A stretch of DNA of 64,000 nt from positions 5,952,001 to 6,016,000 of the forward strand of contig NZ_AP018439.1 in assembly GCF_009937955.1 (NCBI RefSeq). The letters run 5' to 3'. The notes beneath the pieces were generated by a model. That model had not been told where the DNA came from and made no database searches. It saw only the letters and a list, made by a program, of their open reading frames with translations. The translations under genes and the position numbers were made by a program. This document shows, piece by piece, positions 8,098 to 18,537 of this stretch. Origin of the DNA: Undibacterium sp. KW1 (lineage in GTDB: Bacteria; Pseudomonadota; Gammaproteobacteria; Burkholderiales; Burkholderiaceae_D). The stretch's first letter is position 1. Each line of letters begins with the position of its first letter.

Positions 8098-10098
8098 TTA
8101 CTGCTGGAAAGCCAGCAACTGCGCACCCTCAGCCACCTGGTCACCAATCGCATACAAGACTTCATCAATGACACCATCATGCGGTGCAGAGATCGTGTGC
8201 TCCATCTTCATCGCTTCCATGATCAGCAGGGCATCGCCCTTCTTCACTTCCTGTGTCTTGTTGACGAGCACGGCAACGATCTTGCCTGGCATGGGCGCTG
8301 TCAGGCGGCCAGCTTCAGCCTCGGCTTCACCGGCATGCGCCAACGCATCTATGTAATGCAGGTCAGTGTGCCTACCCTGGCTGAACACATGGAAATGCTC
8401 ACCATCGCGTACCACCGTAGCAGCCACGGTCTGGTCGGCGATCTTGATGACAATATCATTTTCATGCGCGAGTGCCAGCCTGACTTGTGCTGTCGCTGTA
8501 CCGGCCTGTACTTGCCAACCGTCTGCCAGGTAAGTCACCTGCACTTCATGCGTCTGTTCTTCTTCCGTGAACTGCAGGCTACGTTGCATGAGGCTGTTCA
8601 TGCGCCAGCCATGGCTGGATTGCCATGGGTCGCTGCTACCGTTTGTGGATTTTTCTGAGTTCAACAGGGACACAACCGCCAGCGCCAGCGTCGTCAGGTT
8701 CGCTGCTACTGGTGCCGGGAACAGTTCTGCCTGATTACGTTCTATCAGACCAGTATCCAGGTCTGCGCCAGAAAAGGCCGTGCTGGTGACCAGGCGCGAC
8801 AGGAAGGCGATATTGCTGTTCAAACCGACGATCTGGTATTGCGCCAGCGCCTGCGCCATGCGGGCCAGTGCTTCTTTCCTGTCCTTGCCCCAGACTATCA
8901 TCTTGGCGATCATGGGGTCATAGAAAGGTGAAATCGTATCGCCTTCACGCACGCCGCTATCGATACGGAAAGCCGCCGGATCTGTCGCGCCACCAAGTTC
9001 AAAATTCACTGCAACAGGGGTGCGAGCATGACGCAAAGTACCTATCGATGGCAGGAAACCTTTTTCAGGATTTTCTGCATAAACACGTGCTTCTATGGCG
9101 TGACCGTGGATCTGCAATTCGCTTTGTTGCAGCGGCAGTTTTTCACCGGCAGCAACACGTAATTGCCATTCAACCAAGTCAGTACCGGTGATCATTTCTG
9201 TCACCGGATGTTCAACCTGCAGACGGGTATTCATTTCCATGAAGTAGAAAGAACCATCCTGGTTGGCGATGAATTCCACCGTACCGGCACCCACATAACC
9301 AACTGCTTTTGCCGCAGCTACGGCGGCATCACCCATGGCAGCGCGGCGTTCTGCCGTCATGCCTGGAGCTGGCGCTTCTTCCAAAACTTTTTGATGGCGG
9401 CGCTGCACCGAGCAATCGCGCTCAAACAAATAAACGCAATTGCCGTGGGTATCAGCAAATACCTGGATTTCTATATGACGTGGTCTTTGCAGATATTTTT
9501 CTGCCAGCACTTTGTCATCGCCAAAAGAGTTGATGGCTTCACGTTTGCAGGATGCCAGTGCATCCTTGAAGTCTGCCGATTTTTCAATGACACGCATACC
9601 CTTGCCACCACCACCGGCACTGGCTTTCAGCAAGACCGGATAACCGATACGGTCAGCCTCGGTATGCAAAAAATCAGCATCCTGGTTATCGCCATGGTAG
9701 CCAGGTACCAGCGGCACATTGGCTTTTTCCATCAGGGATTTTGCCGCAGACTTGCTGCCCATGGCCTCTATCGCCGAGGCTGGCGGGCCTATGAAGGCAA
9801 TGCCATTCTTGGCACAGGCTTCAGCAAATTCACTGTTTTCTGACAGGAAGCCATAGCCCGGGTGTATCGCCTGCGCACCCGTCGCCAGTGCGACTTGTAT
9901 GATCTTGTCGGCACGCAGATAACTTTCCTTGGCGGCAGCAGGGCCTATCAATACTGCCTCATCACAAACAGCGACATGCTTGGCATTAGCATCGGCTTCG
10001 GAATACACAGCGACAGTCTTGATGCCCATGCGGCGTGCGGTAGCAGCAACACGGCAAGCAATTTCGCCACGGTTGGCGATAAGGATTTTGGTAAACAT
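8098..10098 (-). CDS. liuD: methylcrotonyl-CoA carboxylase biotin-containing alpha subunit
   Basis: A 666-residue biotin carboxylase/biotin carrier fusion. The N-terminal biotin carboxylase domain begins ILIANRGEIACRV, the ATP-grasp region carries the glycine-rich loop KASAGGGGKGMR and the active-site stretch FMEMNTRLQVEHPVTE, and the last 75 residues are a biotinyl domain with EAMKMEH, the biotinylated Lys near residue 631. It carboxylates 3-methylcrotonyl-CoA in leucine degradation together with the beta subunit at 16521-18143. Acetyl- or propionyl-CoA carboxylase alpha subunits look alike; the assignment rests on the surrounding liuA, liuB and liuC. The biotin synthesis operon lies directly upstream. 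Confidence 0.88.
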   Translation of the reverse strand: MFTKILIANRGEIACRVAATARRMGIKTVAVYSEADANAKHVAVCDEAVLIGPAAAKESYLRADKIIQVALATGAQAIHPGYGFLSENSEFAEACAKNGIAFIGPPASAIEAMGSKSAAKSLMEKANVPLVPGYHGDNQDADFLHTEADRIGYPVLLKASAGGGGKGMRVIEKSADFKDALASCKREAINSFGDDKVLAEKYLQRPRHIEIQVFADTHGNCVYLFERDCSVQRRHQKVLEEAPAPGMTAERRAAMGDAAVAAAKAVGYVGAGTVEFIANQDGSFYFMEMNTRLQVEHPVTEMITGTDLVEWQLRVAAGEKLPLQQSELQIHGHAIEARVYAENPEKGFLPSIGTLRHARTPVAVNFELGGATDPAAFRIDSGVREGDTISPFYDPMIAKMIVWGKDRKEALARMAQALAQYQIVGLNSNIAFLSRLVTSTAFSGADLDTGLIERNQAELFPAPVAANLTTLALAVVSLLNSEKSTNGSSDPWQSSHGWRMNSLMQRSLQFTEEEQTHEVQVTYLADGWQVQAGTATAQVRLALAHENDIVIKIADQTVAATVVRDGEHFHVFSQGRHTDLHYIDALAHAGEAEAEAGRLTAPMPGKIVAVLVNKTQEVKKGDALLIMEAMKMEHTISAPHDGVIDEVLYAIGDQVAEGAQLLAFQQ

Positions 10099-10233
10099 GT
10101 CTCTAACCTTTTGGGTGGATGTATCTACGATAATTGACTACGATTTTCATCAGAGAAAAGCACATGCCTTTCTCTGTGTCTCCATTTTTTCTCTGTGCAC
10201 TCTGTGCTGAAGATTTGCGGTTTAAGGTTTTAA

Positions 10234-11262
10234 TCAGGAGCAACTACCCGCTTTAGCCTCAACCTTGCCACGCGTCTTCAAGCCCAGTTTGTCGAGCAGT
10301 ACACGATCATCCTGCGCTTCAGGGTTAGCCGTAGTCAGCAATTTATCGCCGTAGAAAATCGAATTCGCGCCAGCCAAAAAGCACATGGCCTGCACTGCCT
10401 CACCCATCTGACGACGGCCAGCAGACAGGCGCACACGCGCCTTGGGCATGGTGATACGGGCAACAGCTATCGTGCGTACAAATTCCAGCGGATCAAGAGG
10501 GTCCAGGCCATGCAAAGGCGTGCCTTCTACCTGCACCAGATGATTGACAGGCACGGATTCTGGATAGGGATTCAGGTTCGCCAGTTGCGCGATCAGGCCC
10601 GCGCGCTGGCGGCGTGATTCACCCATGCCGACGATGCCACCACAACAGACTTTGAGGCCAGCGCTGCGTACATGGCCCAGGGTATCGAGCCTGTCCTGGT
10701 AATCGCGGGTGGAAATCACATTGCTGTAAAACTCAGGGGCGGTATCGAGATTGTGATTGTAATAATCTAGACCCGCATCTTTCAAACGCTGTGCCTGCTC
10801 TTCCTTGAGCATGCCCAGAGTAGCGCAGGTTTCCAGACCCATGGCCTTGACTTCGCGCACCATGGTTTCTACTTTTTCCATGTCGCGGTCTTTAGGTGAA
10901 CGCCATGCTGCGCCCATGCAAAAACGGGTTGCGCCGTTTTCGCGAGCTGCTTTGGCGGCATCCAGCACTTCGCGCACATCCAGCATTTTCTTGGCTTCTA
11001 CGCCAGTGTCATAACGTGCCGCTTGCGGACAATAGCCGCAGTCTTCTTCGCAACCACCGGTCTTGATGGACAAGAGTGTCGCCAGTTCTACATCACCATC
11101 AGGGAAGTTGGCGCGATGTGCAGTTTGCGCCCGGAACATCAAGTCATTGAAGGGCAAATCAAACAGGGCCAGTACTTCATCCACGGGCCAGGTCTCGGCT
11201 TCTATCTTCTTGACCGGTGGCTGGAATTGCATGGCTTGCAAAGTCGTATCAGTAGCTTGCAT
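10234..11262 (-). CDS. bioB: biotin synthase
   Basis: A 342-residue radical-SAM enzyme inserting sulfur into dethiobiotin. The cluster-binding motif is visible as [10 protein letters not shown] near residue 70, with LLSIKTGG just before it, and [11 protein letters not shown] and [11 protein letters not shown] near the C-terminus are conserved in BioB. A strong AAGGA site precedes ATG 11262. It is last in the bioA-bioF-bioD-bioB operon, 12 bases after bioD. Confidence 0.97.
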   Translation of the reverse strand: MQATDTTLQAMQFQPPVKKIEAETWPVDEVLALFDLPFNDLMFRAQTAHRANFPDGDVELATLLSIKTGGCEEDCGYCPQAARYDTGVEAKKMLDVREVLDAAKAARENGATRFCMGAAWRSPKDRDMEKVETMVREVKAMGLETCATLGMLKEEQAQRLKDAGLDYYNHNLDTAPEFYSNVISTRDYQDRLDTLGHVRSAGLKVCCGGIVGMGESRRQRAGLIAQLANLNPYPESVPVNHLVQVEGTPLHGLDPLDPLEFVRTIAVARITMPKARVRLSAGRRQMGEAVQAMCFLAGANSIFYGDKLLTTANPEAQDDRVLLDKLGLKTRGKVEAKAGSCS

Positions 11263-11274
11263 CTTTGTTTCCTT

Positions 11275-11970
11275 TTACTTCAATTGACTCAAATCCAGAT
11301 ACGAGGCAGCGACTTTTGCCTTCTCGTGATCAGGAACATTCAAACGGGGAATATGCCCCAGCATGGGTGCTGCTATGCGTTCACGCAGGGCGGCAATATT
11401 TTCTTGCGGGTACAGCATGTTGGCATCAACGGTATTGGCAACCCAGCCTGCCAGCCTCAGACCGCGGGCGGCGATGGCTTCGACTGTGAGCAACGCATGA
11501 TTGATGCAACCGAGGCGCATGCCAACCACCAGTATCACTGGCAAACCCAGGGCTTGTGCCATGTCAGCCGTTGTCACTTGCGCATTCAGGGGCACACAAA
11601 AACCGCCTACGCCTTCCACTACCACGGCATCTGCCTGTTCACGCAACTGCTGATAGCTGCTGACGATATGCGGCAGCTCTATCTTTACATGCTCCAGCTC
11701 CGCCACGATATGCGGCGCTGCCGGTGTCTGCATCAGGTAAGGACATACCAAAGCCAGCTCTGCCTTGACACTGGCAGCCGCAACCAGCACATCGACATCT
11801 TCATTATGCAAGATACCGTCACGCATTTCTGCACCAGCGGCGATCGGTTTCATGCCCACGCTTCGCAAACCTTGCTCCTGCATTGCATGTAGCAGCGCAG
11901 CGCTGACCAGGGTCTTGCCTATCTCGGTATCAGTGCCGGTCAAGAAAAAGTCATGCTGCCGTTTTTGCAT
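11275..11970 (-). CDS. bioD: dethiobiotin synthetase
   Basis: A 231-residue P-loop ATPase that closes the ureido ring of dethiobiotin from diaminopelargonic acid and CO2. The N-terminal nucleotide loop is GTDTEIGKTLVSAAL, and VVEGVGGFCVPL is the conserved second motif. Its ATG overlaps the bioF stop codon by one base (TGATG), pointing to translational coupling. Confidence 0.96.
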   Translation of the reverse strand: MQKRQHDFFLTGTDTEIGKTLVSAALLHAMQEQGLRSVGMKPIAAGAEMRDGILHNEDVDVLVAAASVKAELALVCPYLMQTPAAPHIVAELEHVKIELPHIVSSYQQLREQADAVVVEGVGGFCVPLNAQVTTADMAQALGLPVILVVGMRLGCINHALLTVEAIAARGLRLAGWVANTVDANMLYPQENIAALRERIAAPMLGHIPRLNVPDHEKAKVAASYLDLSQLK

Positions 11971-13235
11971 CAGGCCACCTCAGCAAAACACTGGGCCACA
12001 TAACTCATCTGGTCGAGGCGGTTAATCGCCTGCACCAGTTGCAGGACCTGGATTTCTGTATGCGCAGCAGACAGAGTCACGCGCAGGCGAGCCGTCCCAA
12101 CAGGCACGGTAGGTGGGCGTATCGCCCCTACCCACAGCCCCTGGTCCATGAGGTTGCCAGCCACTCTTAGCATGGCGGCATTGTCACCAATGAGTACAGG
12201 TTGTATCGCAGTGTCCGATGGCATGCCTTGCCAGACTTGCAGATGCAGGCCATCGCTAAACAGGCCTATCAGTTTTTGCAGATGTGCACGTCTTTGCTGG
12301 CCTTCTTCACCTGCAATGATATCGATGCTGGTCAGCAGTGCATGCGCCAGTGCAGGTGCGGCAGCGGTCGTATAGATATATGCGCGGGCGCGTTGTACCA
12401 GCCATTCAATCACGGTAGCATCAGCCGCGACAAAGGCCCCACCGACACCGGCAGCCTTGCCCAGGGTACCCATGTAAACCAGATTCGGTGACTTGATATT
12501 CAGGTGCTCCAGCACGCCACGTCCATGCTGGCCCAGCACGCCAAAACCATGGGCATCATCGACGATGAGCCAGGCATCATAGCGCTCGCAAATTGCCAGC
12601 AGGGCCCCCAGTTCTGCGATATTGCCATCCATGCTGAAGACGCTGTCGGTGACAACAACCCTGTGCTTGGTCTTGCATTGTTGCAGCATGCGTTCCAGCG
12701 CTGTGTAATCGCGGTGCGGAAATACCTGCACGGTGGCACGCGAGAGACGTGCACCATCAATCAGGGAAGCATGGTTCAGGGCTTCAGAAAATACGGTTGT
12801 GTCTTTATTGATGGCCAGCGCCGTGATGACCGCCAGATTGGCCATATAGCCCGTGCAGAAATACAGGGTGCGGGCGTTATCAATATGCGGTGAGACAAAC
12901 TCGGCCAGTCGTTCTTCCAGCACAGCGTGCGCGCGGCTATGGCCGCTGATGAGGTGTGATGCACCACTACCTACACCGTACAGCGCAGCACCTTCCTGCA
13001 TGGCTTCTGCCAGTTTGGGATGTGCTGCCAGGCCGAGGTAATCATTGCTGCAAAATGCCAGCAAGTCACGGCCATCGACTTTCATGTTTGGTGCTGATGG
13101 TGTTTCCACCGTGCGTCTTTGACGCAATAAATGTTTTTGATCCAGCACGGCCAGCTCTTGCTGCAAACCTTGTATCAGGGATTTGCGTTGAGTCGCTATG
13201 CGTATGCCTGGATTATTCTTGCTGCCATCTGTCAT
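11970..13235 (-). CDS. bioF: 8-amino-7-oxononanoate synthase
   Basis: A 421-residue fold-type I PLP enzyme condensing pimeloyl thioester with alanine. Visible motifs are CSNDYLGLAAHP, GSGASHLISGH, VVTDSVFSMDGNIA, the cofactor pair in IVDDAHGFGV and the PLP-binding Lys in MGTLGKAAGVGG. At 421 residues it is somewhat longer than the usual 385-400, mainly because of a basic N-terminal extension. The start overlaps the bioA stop by four bases (ATGA), so the two are probably translated in a coupled way. Confidence 0.95.
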   Translation of the reverse strand: MTDGSKNNPGIRIATQRKSLIQGLQQELAVLDQKHLLRQRRTVETPSAPNMKVDGRDLLAFCSNDYLGLAAHPKLAEAMQEGAALYGVGSGASHLISGHSRAHAVLEERLAEFVSPHIDNARTLYFCTGYMANLAVITALAINKDTTVFSEALNHASLIDGARLSRATVQVFPHRDYTALERMLQQCKTKHRVVVTDSVFSMDGNIAELGALLAICERYDAWLIVDDAHGFGVLGQHGRGVLEHLNIKSPNLVYMGTLGKAAGVGGAFVAADATVIEWLVQRARAYIYTTAAAPALAHALLTSIDIIAGEEGQQRRAHLQKLIGLFSDGLHLQVWQGMPSDTAIQPVLIGDNAAMLRVAGNLMDQGLWVGAIRPPTVPVGTARLRVTLSAAHTEIQVLQLVQAINRLDQMSYVAQCFAEVA

Positions 13236-14569
13236 GCCATTACCTCTTCAAATACCAGTCTGGTTTTATGTGCCAGCAAGCTCATTTCATCCTGCTCAAG
13301 GATGTAGGGCGGCATCATATAGACTGTGCGACCTATAGGCCGCATTAATAATTCCTGCTTCAGAGCCGCAGCAAAAAAGCGGCGGGAAAATGTTGCTGCG
13401 CGTTCTGCATCATCGACCACCGCATCAAAGGCGAGGATCATGCCTTGCTGGCGGAAGTGGCGCACGCGCGCATCATTTTTCAAATCAACAAAAGCAGTGT
13501 TCAAGAATTCTGCTTTGACACGGTTATTTTGCAAGACCTTGTCATCTTCAAATATCGCCAGTGTCGCCAAGGCTGCACGGCATGCCAGTGGATTACCGGT
13601 ATAGGAATGCGAATGCAAAAAGCCGCGCCTTACATCGGCATCATAAAATGCCTGGTAGACAGCATCCGTCGTCATCACCAGTGACAGCGGTAAATAACCG
13701 CCACTGATACCTTTAGACAGGCATAAAAAGTCTGGCCAGATATGCGCTGATTCACAGGCAAAGAAAGTACCGGTGCGGCCACAGCCTACGGCGATTTCAT
13801 CAGCAATCAGATGCACCTGATACTGGTCGCATAATTCACGCAAACGTTTCAGATAAACAGGGTCGTGCATGGCCATGCCAGTCGCGCATTGCACCAGTGG
13901 TTCTATGATGACGGCAGCAATCTTGCCTGCGCGCTCCTGCAATTTTGCTTCCAGTGCAGCGGCTGCACGCAAGGCCACATCGGCAGCAGTTTCACCCGCT
14001 TCAGCCAGACGCGCATCCGGTGACGCAACGACATGCGCACGCTGCAACATGGGGCCATAGGCTTCACGGAACAGGCTGACATCAGTTACCGCCAGCGCCC
14101 CCACGGTTTCACCATGGTAGCTGCCCTGTATGCAAATAAACTCTTGTTTTTCAGTCTGGCCACCATTGCGCCAGGCATGAAAACTCATCTTCAGGGCGAT
14201 CTCGACTGCCGATGCACCATCCGACGCATAGAAGCAATGGCCGAGTGCATGATTAGTCAGGGCCGCCAGTTTTTCTGATAATTCGACCACAGGCGCATGG
14301 GTAAAGCCGGCCAGCATCGCATGCTCGAGCTTATCAAGCTGGTCTTTCAATTCTGCATTGATACGTGGATTTGCATGGCCAAACAGGTTGACCCACCAAG
14401 AGCTGATTGCGTCAAGATAACGCTTGCCTTCCATATCAAACAGCCATGCGCCGCGGCCATGGCTGACGGGTATCAGCGGCACGGTTTCATGATGCTGCAT
14501 CTGGGTACACGGGTGCCATACATGTTGCAGGCTGCGTGTTACCCAGTCATTTTCTTGATTCAAATTCAT
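13232..14569 (-). CDS. bioA: adenosylmethionine-8-amino-7-oxononanoate aminotransferase
   Basis: A 445-residue class III aminotransferase using S-adenosylmethionine to make diaminopelargonic acid. It begins DWVTRSLQHVWHPCTQM, has SWWVNLFGHANPRI and the PLP Lys in CLSKGISGGYLPLS, and ends with RPIGRTVYMMPPYI, all typical of BioA. The first ATG is at 14569; a TTG nine bases upstream is an alternative. It is the first gene of the bio operon. I see no convincing BirA-type operator in the 43 bases before it. Confidence 0.95.
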   Translation of the reverse strand: MNLNQENDWVTRSLQHVWHPCTQMQHHETVPLIPVSHGRGAWLFDMEGKRYLDAISSWWVNLFGHANPRINAELKDQLDKLEHAMLAGFTHAPVVELSEKLAALTNHALGHCFYASDGASAVEIALKMSFHAWRNGGQTEKQEFICIQGSYHGETVGALAVTDVSLFREAYGPMLQRAHVVASPDARLAEAGETAADVALRAAAALEAKLQERAGKIAAVIIEPLVQCATGMAMHDPVYLKRLRELCDQYQVHLIADEIAVGCGRTGTFFACESAHIWPDFLCLSKGISGGYLPLSLVMTTDAVYQAFYDADVRRGFLHSHSYTGNPLACRAALATLAIFEDDKVLQNNRVKAEFLNTAFVDLKNDARVRHFRQQGMILAFDAVVDDAERAATFSRRFFAAALKQELLMRPIGRTVYMMPPYILEQDEMSLLAHKTRLVFEEVMA

Positions 14570-14612
14570 TCCAGACAAATTTTACGATTGAAGCTCACAT
14601 TTCATATCACGT

Positions 14613-15149
14613 TCAAGCCACGGACTGCGTAGTTTGAATGAGCTTCAAATGATTCTCTATATGCATGACATGAGCCTGGGCAAATTCTGCCTTGCTCAAA
14701 CTGCCATAAGCAAAATGCGGCTTGATCTCACCCGCATAGTTTTCAAATTTTTGTAATGCCGCAATCAGCATATCGATACCAGCATTGACATCGCCGCTCT
14801 CGGCAATTGCTGGCGCACCTGGTATGGGCTCAGTCAGGTTATGCGTCATTGCACCGGCGACTGAAAAAGCATAAAAGGCTGCACTACCTGCCGTTTTCTG
14901 AAAGGCTGCCGATTTCATTTCGGGATAACCCGTCATCGAATACTCTATGCTCTGCGCCAGATGCACAAAGACTTTATAAGGCGGCCAACCGGATAGGTTA
15001 GCGAGTTTATTCAATTTCAGACTGGCAAGTTTTGCCTGCATCTCTGGTATTGAAGTGAAGATTACTGTCGATTTGCGATAGGTCACCGCGCCCGCTGCGG
15101 CCAGCAAAGATACGGCCAGTCCAGTCAATACCAGTCTTCGCTTTGTCAT
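14613..15149 (-). CDS. DUF1569/DinB-like protein with N-terminal membrane anchor
   Basis: A 178-residue protein. Residues 1-25 form a basic start and hydrophobic stretch (RRLVLTGLAVSLLAAAGAVTY), a twin-Arg-like or ordinary signal/anchor. The rest is helical, with spaced histidines (FVHLAQSIEYS, then HVMHIENHL) reminiscent of the DinB/DUF1569 metal-binding bundle. The family call is by eye and tentative. It sits between liuC and bioA on the same strand without an obvious connection to either pathway. Confidence 0.55.
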   Translation of the reverse strand: MTKRRLVLTGLAVSLLAAAGAVTYRKSTVIFTSIPEMQAKLASLKLNKLANLSGWPPYKVFVHLAQSIEYSMTGYPEMKSAAFQKTAGSAAFYAFSVAGAMTHNLTEPIPGAPAIAESGDVNAGIDMLIAALQKFENYAGEIKPHFAYGSLSKAEFAQAHVMHIENHLKLIQTTQSVA

Positions 15150-15210
15150 CTTTACCAGCTCCTTTCCACTCTATTCTATTCTTGCGATCCGCTTGATCTT
15201 CAAGCCAGAT

Positions 15211-15990
15211 TCAACTTAACCAGTTTGGCTTACGTTTTTCCAGGAAAGAACGTACACCTTCACGACCTTCATCCGATGCGCGTATCTGCGCTATACCTTC
15301 TACCGTTGCTGCTATCAGCGCTGGTGTCACTTCACGGCTGGCAACATCCTGTACCAGACGCTTGGCCTGCTTCACTGCATTCGGGCTGTTGCTAACCAGC
15401 GCGTTGACAATCTCGGCCACTTTGGCATCCAGTGCCTCGGCCGTCACCACTTCATGAGCAAAACCCGTGCGATGCGCCTCTGCCGCAGTAAAACGCTCGG
15501 CAGTGATGAAATAACGGCGCGCCGCGCTTTCACCCATGGCCTTGATAACATACGGCGAAATCGTCGCCGGTATCAGGCCCAGCTTGACTTCACTGAGGCA
15601 AAAATTGGCCGTATCTACACTAACCGCAATATCGCAGGCAGCCACCAGCCCCATGCCACCGGCATAGCAATCACCTTGCACTTTGGCAACTACCGGCTTG
15701 CTACAGCTATAAATGGTATGCAGCATTTCTGCCAGTTGACCAGCATCCGCGAGGTTTTCCTCATGGGTGTAATCGGCCATCTTTTTCATCCAGTTCAGGT
15801 CTGCCCCAGCACAAAAAGCAGGACCATTCGCGGCCAGCACAATAGCACGAATGCTGTCATTCGTATCCAAATCGCGGAAAACCTGGGTGATCTCTGCTAT
15901 GGTCGTTTCATTAAATGCATTGCGTACATCGGGGCGGTTCAATGTGACTGTGGCCAGATGATTTACAATTTCAATATTCAAGGTTTCCAT
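15211..15990 (-). CDS. liuC: enoyl-CoA hydratase, probable methylglutaconyl-CoA hydratase
   Basis: About 259 residues of the crotonase fold. The oxyanion-hole segments are AAGGPAFCAGADLNWM-like near residue 60 (written here approximately; the sequence shows FCAGADLNWMKK) and GGMGLVAACD near 110. The start chosen is ATG 15990; a GTG at 16017 would add nine residues but lacks a ribosome site. Family knowledge links LiuC-type proteins to hydration of 3-methylglutaconyl-CoA in leucine degradation, and its place next to the carboxylase beta subunit supports this. Confidence 0.85.
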   Translation of the reverse strand: METLNIEIVNHLATVTLNRPDVRNAFNETTIAEITQVFRDLDTNDSIRAIVLAANGPAFCAGADLNWMKKMADYTHEENLADAGQLAEMLHTIYSCSKPVVAKVQGDCYAGGMGLVAACDIAVSVDTANFCLSEVKLGLIPATISPYVIKAMGESAARRYFITAERFTAAEAHRTGFAHEVVTAEALDAKVAEIVNALVSNSPNAVKQAKRLVQDVASREVTPALIAATVEGIAQIRASDEGREGVRSFLEKRKPNWLS

Positions 15991-16034
15991 TTTTTCAATC
16001 TTTTCCTTCTTTAACACAGCCTATTTTCACTAGC

Positions 16035-16505
16035 CTATTTTTTCAAAGGTGCGCACTTGGCACCATTTACAGTCCGGTTAAACATTGGCACGGGAAGCAC
16101 ATTGTTCACGTCTGTCGCATCGACTATACGTGTAGTGCAGGCCCTGCGGCCAGTTAGCGTATCCAGAACATAGACATGATCAGCAATCGGGAAAAAACTG
16201 AAATTAGCTTTGCATGAGCTAATGCCTATCAACTCATCATATCCAAATGTTACCAACTTGCCCGCTGGCAGCTTGGTCGCCGTTATATTCGTATGTGCAG
16301 CATCATCAATGATAGTTTTTGGACCTGAGCAAGATTCTGCATCATCGTAGATATACAATTTAACACCCGCCCCTTTCGCCGTTGTCATCCTGACCGCAAG
16401 ATCAGCTACCGCGCCATTTTGCGGTGCTACATATGGTGTAGCCACACAAGCGCTGAGTGCCAGGACAAGGCTGGCCATGAGCAATGAAGGGATATTTTTT
16501 TTCAT
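16035..16505 (-). CDS. hypothetical lipoprotein
   Basis: A 156-residue product with a lipoprotein signal: basic MKKN, hydrophobic core and lipobox LSAC with Cys near residue 20. The mature part has four further cysteines (ESCSG, SSCKA, RACTT, AKCAP), suggesting two disulfides in the periplasm. I do not recognise the family. It lies between liuC and liuB in the same direction with gaps of only 44 and 15 bases, so it is probably cotranscribed, although a lipoprotein has no obvious role in leucine breakdown. Confidence 0.75.
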   Translation of the reverse strand: MKKNIPSLLMASLVLALSACVATPYVAPQNGAVADLAVRMTTAKGAGVKLYIYDDAESCSGPKTIIDDAAHTNITATKLPAGKLVTFGYDELIGISSCKANFSFFPIADHVYVLDTLTGRRACTTRIVDATDVNNVLPVPMFNRTVNGAKCAPLKK

Positions 16506-16520
16506 GAATATTGCCTTGGC

Positions 16521-18143
16521 TTACATGCGGAACACGCCAAACTTCACATCCGGTATCGGTGCATTCAAGGCAGCCGATAAACCCAGGCCCAACACCATGC
16601 GGGTATCTGCGGGATCAATCACACCGTCATCCCACAGGCGCGCGGATGCATAGTAAGGATGACCCTGGTGTTCGTACTGCTCCTTGATAGGTTGCTTGAA
16701 AGCCGCTTGTTCTTCGGCTGACCAGCTACCGCCCTTGCCTTCAATGCCATCGCGTTTTACTGTCGCCAATACGCTGGCCGCCTGTTCACCGCCCATGACG
16801 CTGATACGGGCATTTGGCCACATCCACATGAAGCGTGGCGAGTAAGCACGACCACACATGCCATAGTTGCCTGCACCAAAACTGCCGCCTATGATGACGG
16901 TGAACTTGGGTACATTCGCCGTCGCTACGGCAGTCACCATCTTGGCACCATTGCGGGCTATGCCTTCGTTTTCATATTTGCGGCCTACCATAAAGCCGGT
17001 GATGTTTTGCAGGAAGACCAGAGGTATCTTGCGCTGGCAGCACAGTTCTATGAAGTGCGCGCCCTTCAATGCCGATTCCGAAAACAGGATGCCATTGTTG
17101 GCAATAATGCCGACCGGCATGCCATGAATATGCGCGAAACCGCAGACCAGGGTAGTGCCATAGCGCGCCTTGAATTCGTCAAAATGGCTGCCATCGACGA
17201 TGCGGGCAATCACTTCACGCACATCAAAAGGCTTGCGGGTATCGACAGGTATCACGCCATACAGTTCAGAAGCCGGGAACTTGGGTTCTTCGACTTCTTT
17301 CATGACCACGGTTTGTGGTTTCTGGCGGTTCAGGTGCGAGACGATGGTGCGCGCCAGTGACAGCGCATGCGTATCATTCTGCGCCAGATGATCAACGACA
17401 CCAGACAGGCGGGTATGCACATCGCCCCCACCGAGGTCTTCGGCACTGACGACTTCACCGGTAGCGGCTTTCACCAGCGGTGGGCCACCGAGGAAAATCG
17501 TGCCCTGGTTCTTGACGATGATGGACTCATCACTCATCGCTGGCACATAGGCACCACCGGCTGTGCAGGAACCCATGACCACCGCAATTTGCGGTATGCC
17601 CTTGGCCGACATATTGGCCTGGTTGTAGAAGATGCGTCCAAAGTGATCGCGGTCAGGGAAGACATCATCCTGGTTAGGCAAGTTCGCGCCACCGCTATCG
17701 ACGAGATATATGCAGGGTAGATTATTTTGTTCGGCAATTTCTTGCGCGCGCAAATGTTTCTTGACGGTCAGCGGATAATAAGTGCCGCCTTTGACTGTCG
17801 CATCATTACAGACGATGATGCATTCCTGCCCGGCCACGCGGCCTATGCCAGTGATGACACCGGCAGATGGAGCGGCATCGGCACCGCTTTTTTCTTTGTA
17901 CATGTCGAAAGCAGCGAGTTGCGAAAACTCCAGGAAAGGCGTGCCTGCATCGAGCAGCATTTGCACACGGTCACGCGGCAAGAGTTTGCCACGGGCCAGA
18001 TGTTTCTTGCGTGCTTCATCGCCACCACCAAGTGCAATTTTGGCGATCTTTTCTTTGAGGTCATCCACCACGGCCTGCATGGCCGCTGCATTGGCTTTGA
18101 ATTCTTCACAGCGGGGATTGAGTTTGGAATCTAAAGTTGTCAT
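16521..18143 (-). CDS. liuB: methylcrotonyl-CoA carboxylase carboxyltransferase beta subunit
   Basis: A 540-residue carboxyltransferase of the acyl-CoA carboxylase beta family. Visible are [52 protein letters not shown] and [21 protein letters not shown] in the C-terminal half, which match MCC beta better than propionyl-CoA carboxylase beta. It pairs with the biotin subunit at 8098-10098, unusually separated from it by the biotin operon. ATG 18143 begins [10 protein letters not shown]; the longer in-frame start at 18188 overlaps the upstream gene and is unlikely. Confidence 0.93.
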   Translation of the reverse strand: MTTLDSKLNPRCEEFKANAAAMQAVVDDLKEKIAKIALGGGDEARKKHLARGKLLPRDRVQMLLDAGTPFLEFSQLAAFDMYKEKSGADAAPSAGVITGIGRVAGQECIIVCNDATVKGGTYYPLTVKKHLRAQEIAEQNNLPCIYLVDSGGANLPNQDDVFPDRDHFGRIFYNQANMSAKGIPQIAVVMGSCTAGGAYVPAMSDESIIVKNQGTIFLGGPPLVKAATGEVVSAEDLGGGDVHTRLSGVVDHLAQNDTHALSLARTIVSHLNRQKPQTVVMKEVEEPKFPASELYGVIPVDTRKPFDVREVIARIVDGSHFDEFKARYGTTLVCGFAHIHGMPVGIIANNGILFSESALKGAHFIELCCQRKIPLVFLQNITGFMVGRKYENEGIARNGAKMVTAVATANVPKFTVIIGGSFGAGNYGMCGRAYSPRFMWMWPNARISVMGGEQAASVLATVKRDGIEGKGGSWSAEEQAAFKQPIKEQYEHQGHPYYASARLWDDGVIDPADTRMVLGLGLSAALNAPIPDVKFGVFRM

Positions 18144-18151
18144 TATCTTTT

Positions 18152-18535
18152 TCACTTTTCTGGAAAACTGCCATCCACGTAAAACCACTTGCCTTCATAA
18201 CGCACAAAACGGCTGAGTTCATGCAGCCTGTGCGCCTTGCCGCCTATCTTGTAACGGGCAACAAATTCTACCGTTGCCGCATCACCATCCGCTTTGAATT
18301 TCTTGACTTCCAGCCCCAGCCATTTGGTTGGTTCATCATGCGTGATGCGTTCCTTGGGACAGGTCCGCTCATCCCAGGTCGCACGCAGATAGGCTTCATC
18401 GTTCAGGGTATAGGCGGTATAGCGCGAACGCATCAAGGCTTCTGCCGTTGGTGCCACTACCGCGCCACTTAGATACGGGCCACAGCACAGGTCAAGATTC
18501 TTATTCGTGCCACAGGGGCATGCTTTGCTGCTCAT
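18152..18535 (-). CDS. YchJ-family protein with SEC-C-like zinc motif
   Basis: About 127 residues from ATG 18535, three bases after the rhodanese stop. It opens with [17 protein letters not shown], the cysteine cluster of YchJ/SEC-C zinc-binding domains, followed by an NTF2-like fold ([22 protein letters not shown], then [20 protein letters not shown]). The function is not established for the family. It is probably cotranscribed with the rhodanese gene. Confidence 0.85.
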   Translation of the reverse strand: MSSKACPCGTNKNLDLCCGPYLSGAVVAPTAEALMRSRYTAYTLNDEAYLRATWDERTCPKERITHDEPTKWLGLEVKKFKADGDAATVEFVARYKIGGKAHRLHELSRFVRYEGKWFYVDGSFPEK

Positions 18536-18537
18536 TA

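Noticed and set aside
9163-9843. 226-codon plus-strand open frame
   Set aside because: Antisense shadow of the methylcrotonyl-CoA carboxylase gene; low-complexity-like composition and no family features.
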